7,281 nucleotides of DNA from Planctomycetota bacterium (GTDB lineage Bacteria; Planctomycetota; MHYJ01; JACQXL01): the NCBI GenBank assembly GCA_016208805.1, contig JACQXL010000172.1:1-7281 (forward strand), read 5' to 3'. Every line of letters begins with the position of its first letter. Position 1 is the first letter of the stretch. The notes beneath the pieces are model-generated. The model ran no database searches. It was not told where the DNA came from and saw only the letters and a program-made list of their open reading frames with translations. A program made the position numbers and the translations under genes. Shown here piece by piece: positions 1-5,329 of this stretch.

Positions 1-14
1 ATTCGCTAAAACCC

Positions 15-120
15 TAATGACGAATGACTAATGACGAAATAAATCCTAATGCTTAAATGACAAATTTGGACATTAGGTATTCGTCATTCTTTCGTCATTG
101 GACATTAGACATTAGTCATT
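15..120. repeat. Dyad-symmetric TAATGACGAA / TTCGTCATT repeat cluster
   Basis: The segment is built from short words repeated in both orientations. AATGACGAA occurs at 16-24 and 30-38, and its reverse complement TTCGTCATT at 80-88 and 91-99, so the two halves can pair as arms of one large imperfect palindrome. An inner pair, CCTAATG (45-51) and CATTAGG (71-77), lies nearer the centre. GACATTAG occurs three times on the right side (from 69, 101 and 108). Directly after it, CTTTGTGCCTTTGTGG (122-137) looks like another dispersed repeat word. There are no conserved repeats with unique spacers, so it is not CRISPR. It lies just upstream of bioD and could be an inert palindromic element or a structured leader; no function can be assigned. 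Confidence 0.75.
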
Positions 121-153
121 TCTTTGTGCCTTTGTGGTGAACGCCGGTTTATC

Positions 154-183
154 TTGACGCCGCTGGCGAACCCGTGTTACATT
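154..183 (+). promoter_or_regulatory. Candidate promoter abutting the bioD start
   Basis: A TTGACG box (154-159; consensus TTGACA) is followed after 18 bases by TACATT (178-183; four of six match TATAAT). Transcription would begin about 6-7 bases downstream, almost exactly on the ATG at 190, which would make a leaderless message. This agrees with the absence of a recognisable Shine-Dalgarno sequence before that ATG. It is a weak consensus match and inference only. Confidence 0.25.
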
Positions 184-189
184 GCCATA

Positions 190-1026
190 ATGTTCTTCAT
201 CACTGGCACCGATACCGGAGTGGGGAAAACCATCATTACCGCCGGACTGACATTGACCTTACGTAAACTGGGCTATGACGTCGGCGTGATGAAGCCGGTC
301 TCCACCGGCGACAGGACCGATGCCGAGTTCCTGATTAAGGCCGTTGGACTGGATGACCCGATAGACCTTGTCAATCCGATTCATTTCAAGCATCCGCTGG
401 CGCCGACCATCGCGGCTAAATTAGAACATCCCGCTCTTTGTAGCGCAAAGAGCGGGACTTCGCTGCGGCTACGCAAAGCCATCCCACTGGGACAGGCGCC
501 GGACACAAAGAAAATCTTCACCGCCTATCGGAAACTCAAAGCCCGGCATAAAGACGGCGTGCTGGTGGAAGGCATCGGCGGGATTTTAGTTCCACTCACC
601 AAGGATTATCTTGTGATTGACCTGATAAAAGAATTGCATCTCCCGCTGATTATCGTAACCCGGCCGGACTTGGGCACGATTAATCATACGCTGATGACCA
701 TAGAGGCGGCCAGGCAAAGACGTATCAAGATAGCCGGTTTTATAATTAACCATTCCCAGCCCGGACGAGTGAGCCGACTAAAAGAGACAATAGAAACGAT
801 TGAACGAATCGGGCGTGTGCCCTGCCTGGGTGCAATCCCCTACCTGAAAAATAGGACGCAGATAAACGCAGATTTACAGGATTTCATCAGCGTCATCTGC
901 GCCAATCTGCGTCCCCATTTACTTAAATCCGTGGCTCACTCCGGTAGCCGGTGCATAAAGAAGAACCCACTGTCCGTACCCGTGGGCGTGGTCAACGTGA
1001 AATCGCCCACCAGCCGCCCCTTATAA
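190..1026 (+). CDS. bioD: Dethiobiotin synthetase with repeat-derived insertion and C-terminal tail
   Basis: BioD closes the ureido ring of dethiobiotin from 7,8-diaminopelargonate, CO2 and ATP, the penultimate step of biotin synthesis in the cytoplasm. Numbered from the ATG at 190, the P-loop GTDTGVGKT is at residues 6-14, MKPVSTG at 34-40, the conserved VNPIHFKHPLAPTIAA stretch at 61-76, VEGIGGILVPL at 126-136, LGTINH at 161-166 and a late LGAIPY at 213-218. The open frame could start at a TTG at 124, but those 22 extra residues are repeat-like and the family starts right before the P-loop, so 190 is preferred although no ribosome binding site is visible. The family is usually near 225 residues; this frame gives 278. 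Two repeats explain the excess: about 20 residues (roughly 81-103) around a hairpin at 430-456, and a tail after residue 221 from a repeat at 854-914. The tail then reads antisense into the convergent gene's last ~30 codons. Family is near certain; whether the product is active is not. Confidence 0.9.
   Translation: MFFITGTDTGVGKTIITAGLTLTLRKLGYDVGVMKPVSTGDRTDAEFLIKAVGLDDPIDLVNPIHFKHPLAPTIAAKLEHPALCSAKSGTSLRLRKAIPLGQAPDTKKIFTAYRKLKARHKDGVLVEGIGGILVPLTKDYLVIDLIKELHLPLIIVTRPDLGTINHTLMTIEAARQRRIKIAGFIINHSQPGRVSRLKETIETIERIGRVPCLGAIPYLKNRTQINADLQDFISVICANLRPHLLKSVAHSGSRCIKKNPLSVPVGVVNVKSPTSRPL
430..456. repeat. Palindromic hairpin inserted in frame within bioD (copy 1)
   Basis: CCCGCTCTTTG (430-440) and CAAAGAGCGGG (446-456) form a perfect 11-bp stem around the 5-base loop TAGCG. 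It falls between the conserved KLEHP and TAYRKL segments of BioD, where the family normally has only a short linker, and adds residues without breaking the frame; the full insertion probably runs to about 498. The same hairpin, with three differences in 27 positions, recurs at 5278-5304 in an intergenic gap, so this is a dispersed element and not part of the original gene. Confidence 0.75.
854..914. repeat. GCAGATAAACGCAGAT palindromic repeat forming the bioD 3' end
   Basis: GGACGCAGAT (854-863) and ATCTGCGTCC (905-914) are perfect inverted 10-mers, and the flanking words CGCAGAT and ATCTGCG recur inside, giving a 61-bp imperfect palindrome. It starts immediately after the last recognisable BioD motif (GAIPYLKN). 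The word GCAGATAAACGCAGAT has a close relative, ACAGATAAACACAGAT, on the coding strand at the 3' end of argH (6987-7006 on the plus strand). Repeats of this kind are known to me as abundant in several environmental genomes; the function is unknown. Confidence 0.75.
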
Positions 1027-2679
1027 ACGCCCATACTGGCATTGCGGGCGCTACTGGCCGGGGCAATGGTAAATAGGTGTCCGGTCAACCCGGTGGCTAA
1101 TCCGCTGAACTGCCCGGTCGTGGTGCTGGCAAAACTGACACTGCCGGACGAGATGGCCTGGATAGACGGATAGACAAACCCGGCGGTAATATTGCCTTCC
1201 TGGTCAAACCGGAGCCCGGCCGGGAAGACCTTGCCGGCATCCGGTCCGCCGGTCACACAAATACCGCCCCTAAAGACCGAGTTAACTATGGTGCCATCCG
1301 GCCGTCTGGATGCGAAATCACTGATATTAAAGAGCGGCTGTAGCGTCTTGGGCCCCCAGAAGTGTCCGTAAACGGTGCTGGCGCCGCTAATCCGCTTGAC
1401 CCCCTTGATATGCCGCTTGCCTAACTCCACCAGCCCGTAGAACGAGGTATTGACGCCGTCCGAGGTTTGAATCGTGCCTGAGAATTTACCCAGCGAGGCG
1501 TCGTTAATAGTGAAACTGCCGCCGGTGATATTCAAGCCCATCGTGTTAGCGCCCTGCTGGACAACGCCGGATGCGTCAACAGTCAGGTTCTCGTTATACT
1601 GGAACGGCGGTGTATAGATATTTCCGAATGCCGTGCCGGTGATGAAGAAATCTGCCAGCGTCCAGGCGCTGGCCAGGTCAGTGAGCGCCCAGGATTCGCC
1701 CTTCTTGAAGATGAACCGGCCGCTGAAGGCGCGGGTTATCGGCATAGAGACATTATCCACCTCCACGGCGTGCATCATCCCGGCCAAAACAGTCGGGTTG
1801 GTGGCAGAGTCACAACGGGCCATCAGCCGAACCGAGCCGGTCCGTGAGACACCGGTGTAATTGAGTTCAATCTGGTAAAGTCCATTAACCGCACTTATCA
1901 GGAGGGCCGTGCCGCTGTCAAGATTGACGGTTTCAATCGGGTCGCTATAACCCTGCATCAGTAGCCAGAGCCGCGGCTCGGCGTATTTGCCGGTGACGGC
2001 GCTGGCGGCCACATTGATGGCCGCATTGGTCCAGTGGCGGACGACTTGGCGTTCGTTATTGCTGCCCATCTCGTCGCGCTGGAATTTAATACTGCCGCTC
2101 CAGGTGCCGGAGATGGTATCTAATGTAAAACTGCCGGTGCCTGAGCCGCCGCCGGTGTAAGCAACCGTGACGGTCTCGCTGGCCGTCATACCCTGGGCAT
2201 CCACGGCGAAGATAAACCTCATCGCCGCCGGCGCCTTTGGTGATGGTCGCGCCGACCGAGATGGTCGTGCCGGAAACGGTTGCGCTGGGGCTATTGATAT
2301 GCGGGGCGTTATCAAGACCCTCGCCCACTTCCTTGTTCTGGACATCGCCCAAATTATTACTGGCGCCGCCTTCCACATAGACATCAGTTTTCGGGGTATA
2401 AAACCCGCCGGCCACAATGGTTATCTGCTGGGCGCCGGCCGGGACATCGGACACGGTAAACTGTCCGTTCTGGTCGGTGATGCCGTGTGGTGAATTAGCG
2501 CCGAAGACGACCAGCGCGCCTTCTATGGGCTGGCCGCTGGCATCAACCATCCGGCCCGAGACCGTGCCCGGGGCGCTGCTGCCGGAATCAGCCACCTTTT
2601 CCGCTCCGCAACCGACATAACCCAGAATCGCGATTACCATAATCGCCACAACCATTAAACCCGTTTTATTCCTTCCCAT
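936..2679 (-). pseudogene. Frameshifted secreted/lipoprotein-like protein with carboxypeptidase-regulatory-like domain
   Basis: The 5' part reads from ATG at 2679, with a strong AGGAGG five bases upstream. It begins with a basic start, a hydrophobic stretch (residues 8-22) and GYVGCG, where Cys24 could be lipidated although Tyr at -3 is not a standard lipobox residue. Residues 38-110 match a carboxypeptidase-regulatory-like beta-sandwich: GTVSGRMVDASGQPIEGALV, then GITDQNGQFTVSDVPAG. An Ig-like strand pattern begins near residue 124. At residue 155 the frame is lost: this frame runs on as unrelated arginine-rich residues to a stop at 2086, while the sensible sequence FAVDAQGMTASETVTVAYTG continues in another frame to the TGA at 936. 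That frame is open from 2417. Removing one T restores GGDEVIFAVDAQG and a 580-residue protein. The C-terminal 400 residues are Gly/Ser/Thr-rich, beta-strand-like and not recognised. A true pseudogene or a sequencing error are both possible. Confidence 0.8.
2211..2220 (-). other. Frameshift site in the lipoprotein-like gene
   Basis: On the coding strand the sequence is GAGGTTTATC (2220 down to 2211). As written, GAG GTT TAT CTT leaves the correct frame; with one T removed from the TTT run at 2216-2214 it reads GAG GTT ATC TTC GCC GTG GAT, giving EVIFAVD, the expected beta-strand of an Ig-like domain. The gene length agrees: 1744 bases from start to stop, one more than a multiple of three. Only a 3-base homopolymer is present, so this is not a typical slippery site. 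Confidence 0.75.
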
Positions 2680-2737
2680 ATATTCCTCCTTCTTTAACAG
2701 TGACTTTAATGAGACCAGAAAACAACTCAATTTCTCT

Positions 2738-2765
2738 CTTATAAGTCCCTGTTTATATGTTTGAA
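2738..2765 (-). promoter_or_regulatory. Candidate sigma-70-type promoter for the lipoprotein-like gene
   Basis: On the minus strand TTCAAA (2765-2760; four of six match TTGACA) is followed after 16 bases by TATAAG (2743-2738; five of six match TATAAT). Transcription would start near 2731, about 50 bases before the ATG at 2679, leaving room for the AGGAGG site. Tentative: consensus matching in an AT-rich spacer gives false hits. Confidence 0.3.
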
Positions 2766-2840
2766 CACCAGACACCGTAAAAAGTTTCGGTGGTTATTAT
2801 ATTATTACGAGTTACGCAATTACGCACAAACCACCCCTTG

Positions 2841-2935
2841 TGTCATTGCGAGAGCCGACGTTAGTCGGCTCGTGGCAATCTCGGTTTTATGCGGGAATAT
2901 GAGATTGCTTCGTCGCTTTGCTCCTCGCAATGACA
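2841..2935. mobile_element. MITE-like palindromic element (TGTCATTGCGAG family)
   Basis: Perfect 12-bp terminal inverted repeats TGTCATTGCGAG (2841-2852) and CTCGCAATGACA (2924-2935) bound a 95-bp element. Inside, GGCAATCTC (2874-2882) pairs imperfectly with GAGATTGCT (2901-2909), and AGCCGAC (2853-2859) pairs with GTCGGCT (2864-2870) as an extra side hairpin on one arm only. Outside, GTTATTATATTATTACGAG-like sequence (from about 2793) is mirrored by CTCGTATTATTATAAC (2948-2963), so the symmetry extends to about 170 bp. There is no transposase. I recognise the ends as a repeat common in many environmental and some host-associated bacterial genomes. A 15-base internal word recurs exactly at 5241-5255. 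Confidence 0.8.
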
Positions 2936-3043
2936 GTGAGTGCGTACCTCGTATTATTATAACGAACCAGCCCGGCAGATTATTTTATATGGACAGAAAC
3001 TTTATTATATGATAAGTGTTTATTAGAAAGGAAGGTAGCGGGT

Positions 3044-3964
3044 ATGAATTATAAACACATCAATATCATAATCGCTCTATTAGTGGTAATGTTAATTTCG
3101 CTGGCGCCGCTGGGCGGCGGAGGCGGCGGCGCGAAACCACCGGTCGGGGGCGGCGGCCTGGGCGCAAAAATCGCGGCCGGCTCAACTATGGAAGAAACGC
3201 CTATTAACTGGCGGGGCGCCACCATCAAGGAAGCGCTGAAGATTGCCAAACCTAATAAAAGGGTCGTCTTTATTTATTTCTACTTCAACAGCAAGGACGA
3301 ATTCCCGGCCAATTACGATGCCAAACTGGCCGAGTATTCGGACAAACGGGCCGTATTCTCCAAGATATTCGTCCGGACCGATACCAAAGGCAAAATCGTG
3401 GAGCCGGAAGTAACCGAGTTCTTCGCCAAGCATAAACTTTCGGCCGCGACCGTGACGGTTCTGCTGGATTATTACGGGAATTTGCTGTTCTCTGCGCCCG
3501 GACAGATGCAGGCCGATAAGATAATGTCCACTATTGATACGGGCGATAAAAAGGCCTGCGATATTGAATCGGACTTTAATAAACGCTACGAGAAAGCCGA
3601 GAAACTGGAAAAGGAAAAGAAGACAGCCGACCTGATTAAGGCGCTCCAGCAGATTGTTAACGATAAAAACCAGTGCTATCCGGCAATTGATAAGTCCAGA
3701 GCCAAACTGGACGAACTGGATAAAGCCGCCACCCAAGAGCATAATAAAATCGTCAAGGCATACGGCGATACTCCTGAAGAAGAACGGGATAAGGATAAAA
3801 CGGCTAAGGAACTGGAGAATCTCCAGAAGGCCTATAAGGGACTGCCGGTAGAGAAATTACTCCAGCAGAGCATCAGCCAGATAAAGAAAGGCGAGACGCC
3901 TTCAGCACCGGAGGAAAAGCCCGCCGAGGAAGAGAAGAAGACCGAACCCCCGAAACACGAGTAA
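3044..3964 (+). CDS. Secreted thioredoxin-fold-like protein lacking CxxC, with helical acidic tail
   Basis: The 306-residue product starts at ATG 3044, with AAGGAAGG eight bases upstream. A signal peptide is likely: MNYKH, then a hydrophobic core at residues 7-22. Residues 24-40 are a glycine-rich stretch with two poly-Gly runs. Residues 54-165 resemble the thioredoxin-like domain of proteins that begin with a helix of the type EALKIAKPNKR and a strand VVFIYFYF, later V-F-S-K-I-F-V, then a helix and the strand TVTVLLDYYGNLLFS. The position where CxxC would lie reads FNSKDEF, and the only cysteines are 172 and 211, so redox activity of the usual kind is unlikely. Residues 175-280 are charged and helical, possibly TPR or coiled coil, and the last 25 residues are Pro/Glu/Lys-rich. 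It is followed after 120 bases by the barrel-like gene in the same direction. The fold assignment is my inference from pattern; the function is unknown. Confidence 0.8.
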   Translation: MNYKHINIIIALLVVMLISLAPLGGGGGGAKPPVGGGGLGAKIAAGSTMEETPINWRGATIKEALKIAKPNKRVVFIYFYFNSKDEFPANYDAKLAEYSDKRAVFSKIFVRTDTKGKIVEPEVTEFFAKHKLSAATVTVLLDYYGNLLFSAPGQMQADKIMSTIDTGDKKACDIESDFNKRYEKAEKLEKEKKTADLIKALQQIVNDKNQCYPAIDKSRAKLDELDKAATQEHNKIVKAYGDTPEEERDKDKTAKELENLQKAYKGLPVEKLLQQSISQIKKGETPSAPEEKPAEEEKKTEPPKHE

Positions 3965-4030
3965 TAAAACCCCTAAAATCCGACCTGATTCGCCCGATTC
4001 ATGTTTAACTAATCCAATACTATTTTATTC

Positions 4031-4059
4031 TTGACAGGCCATTAATATTATATTCCAAT
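4031..4059 (+). promoter_or_regulatory. Candidate promoter for the barrel-like gene
   Basis: A perfect TTGACA (4031-4036) is followed after 17 bases by TCCAAT (4054-4059), which matches TATAAT at four of six positions but lacks the key second-position A; the spacer itself is very AT-rich. Transcription would begin near 4066, just before the ribosome binding site GAGGAGG (4070-4076). If correct, the gene at 4085 is transcribed separately from the one ending at 3964, and no clear terminator lies between them. Confidence 0.4.
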
Positions 4060-4084
4060 AAGCAGGTAGAGGAGGGAATATATT

Positions 4085-5233
4085 ATGAAAACTTCAGTTA
4101 TGATAATGGGCCTGATATTGGCGGGACTGCTGATGGTTACGCCTGTCATATCTTATGCATCGGTTACAGACCGGAAACAGGACCTACGGTCTAAAGACAA
4201 GGATAAAGGCGACAACAAAGGCGGAGGCGACAACAGAGACAAGGATAAAGAAAAAGGCGGCGACCACGATAACCGTGATAAAACCAAAGATAAGGATAAG
4301 GACAAACCGGACAAGCCGACCCCGCCGGCACCACAGCCGCCATCAACCCCGCCGGCCCAGCCGAAGATGCCTGCCGGACCATCCAGCCCGGCCGTTACAC
4401 CTAAAAAAGGTAAGTTGGATTCATTCTCAGACCCATATAAGGATAAAACCGTCAAATACGGCGACCCCGCCATAAGCGGCGGGATCTCCACCGACAAATC
4501 GTACCGGAGCACGAGTTACAGCAATTCGTACGATGATGACGATGACGACAGTTTCTGGGGCGAGTTCTTCGGAGAAGTATTCTCAGATATGGCTGGCTGG
4601 GTCTTTTTCGGCGACCACGGGTTCAGGTATAGTTCATACCCGTATAACAGTTCCAGAGAGCCGACCGAAGGGGTTTATATTTCCATAGACGAAGGGGCCG
4701 GGTTCAACCGCGGCAATCCGGTGGCATTGCAATTTAAGACCGATTACCAGCGAGTGGCCTATAATATTACCTCTTACGGCATCCGCGGAAAACTATCCAC
4801 CCAGTCAAGCCTGACCTGGGATATGTCCAACCAGGTGTATTTAGAAGAAATTAACCTCCCCGGTGGCACAAGCCAGTTTGACTCCATCAACTATTTTGAT
4901 ACGCACATCGGCACCTGCGCCTTTACGGCTGATACCAATACGGTGGTTGATTTTGGCATCGGCTTTGCCTCGTTCAGAGATACGCTGGACGATTATCACA
5001 CCGGCACTTCGGTCAAACTGGGCATAGACTACTTCCCGGGTAAACCCTGGAGTCTGCAGATTGGCACGACCTATGCCGCGCCGGGCGACCAGAGTATGGT
5101 GAAACTCAATGCCGATATCGGCTATCATCCCGCCTCGGCGGGACTGGAATGGTTCTTCGGCTATCACAACCTGATTAATTCCAGAGGCGATAACCTGGAC
5201 GGTCCGGTCTTTGGATTGGCGTTGTGGTTTTAG
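4085..5233 (+). CDS. Exported protein with D/K-rich and Pro-rich linker and C-terminal beta-barrel-like domain
   Basis: The 382-residue product starts at ATG 4085, with GAGGAGG eight to nine bases upstream. Residues 1-26 are a clear signal peptide (MKTSVMIMGLILAGLLMV, cleavage after SYA). Residues 28-76 are a highly charged low-complexity stretch of DKDK, GDNKGGGDNRD and DNRDKTKDK repeats. Residues 78-105 are proline-rich. After a short linker come six consecutive Asp (150-155) and an aromatic amphipathic stretch, SFWGEFFGEVFSDMAGWVFF (156-175). From about 195 to the end, alternating strands such as VALQFKTDYQRVAYNITSYGIRG, VVDFGIGFASF, TSVKLGIDYF and SLQIGTTYAA suggest a small outer-membrane beta-barrel, and the protein ends in Phe (FGLALWF), the usual outer-membrane barrel signature. 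The only Cys is 278. No family is recognised. It may be an envelope partner of the preceding secreted protein, by position only. Confidence 0.85.
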   Translation: MKTSVMIMGLILAGLLMVTPVISYASVTDRKQDLRSKDKDKGDNKGGGDNRDKDKEKGGDHDNRDKTKDKDKDKPDKPTPPAPQPPSTPPAQPKMPAGPSSPAVTPKKGKLDSFSDPYKDKTVKYGDPAISGGISTDKSYRSTSYSNSYDDDDDDSFWGEFFGEVFSDMAGWVFFGDHGFRYSSYPYNSSREPTEGVYISIDEGAGFNRGNPVALQFKTDYQRVAYNITSYGIRGKLSTQSSLTWDMSNQVYLEEINLPGGTSQFDSINYFDTHIGTCAFTADTNTVVDFGIGFASFRDTLDDYHTGTSVKLGIDYFPGKPWSLQIGTTYAAPGDQSMVKLNADIGYHPASAGLEWFFGYHNLINSRGDNLDGPVFGLALWF

Positions 5234-5240
5234 AACCAGT

Positions 5241-5255
5241 AGGAGCAAAGCGACG
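5241..5255 (+). repeat. 15-base fragment of the TGTCATTGCGAG element
   Basis: AGGAGCAAAGCGACG is the exact reverse complement of 2911-2925 inside the MITE-like element. The neighbouring bases (TAATGGCTCTT) only loosely resemble the rest of the family, and the terminal inverted repeats are missing, so it is probably a decayed remnant just after the stop codon of the barrel-like gene. Confidence 0.5.
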
Positions 5256-5268
5256 TAATGGCTCTTAT

Positions 5269-5314
5269 CCCGATGACCCCGCTCTTTGGGGCGCAAAAAG
5301 CGGGGGACATCGGG
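5269..5314. repeat. Long hairpin, copy 2 of the element inside bioD
   Basis: CCCGATG (5269-5275) pairs with CATCGGG (5308-5314), and CCCCGCT-C-TTTG (5277-5287) pairs with CAAA-A-AGCGGGG (5294-5305) with one mismatch, giving a stem of about 18 bp around a short GC-rich loop. The inner 27 bases (5278-5304) match the hairpin at 430-456 in bioD at 24 positions. It lies in the 96-base gap between two convergent genes, where it could block transcription from both sides, but no T-run follows on either strand, so it is not a standard intrinsic terminator. Confidence 0.7.
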
Positions 5315-5329
5315 GCTGACCACGGATTG

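Larger units (their letters stand above)
2680..3043. other. Divergent intergenic spacer
   Basis: This 364-base gap separates the minus-strand lipoprotein-like gene from the plus-strand gene at 3044. It contains the leader and candidate promoter of the former (2680-2765), the palindromic MITE-like element (2841-2935) with imperfect inverted flanks, and an AT-rich stretch (about 2980-3025) with TATTATATGATAAG-like sequence that probably carries the promoter of the gene at 3044, although no well-spaced -35/-10 pair stands out. No small gene with a credible ribosome binding site was seen; the open frame at 2761-3012 simply reads through the repeat. Confidence 0.7.

Noticed and set aside
15..120. 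Possible CRISPR-like array upstream of bioD
   Set aside because: The repeated words are 9-10 bases, occur in both orientations and are not separated by spacers of constant length; it is a palindrome cluster.
2211..2220. Programmed ribosomal frameshift in the lipoprotein-like gene
   Set aside because: There is no slippery heptamer and the broken frame continues for about 43 codons; a simple one-base insertion explains it better.
2841..2935. Possible tRNA or structured RNA gene because of cloverleaf-like nested hairpins
   Set aside because: No acceptor/anticodon/T-arm layout or CCA-compatible end; the perfect terminal inverted repeats and known-looking ends fit a MITE-like repeat.
3182..3742. 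186-codon open frame on the minus strand
   Set aside because: It is antisense to a gene with a good ribosome site, signal peptide and domain-like pattern, and has no recognisable protein features of its own.
4153..4512. 119-codon minus-strand open frame rich in Leu and Ser
   Set aside because: It is the shadow of the D/K-rich low-complexity region on the other strand.
4841..5323. 160-codon minus-strand open frame
   Set aside because: It overlaps the barrel-like gene antisense, begins in the repeat at the convergent gap and shows no family motif.
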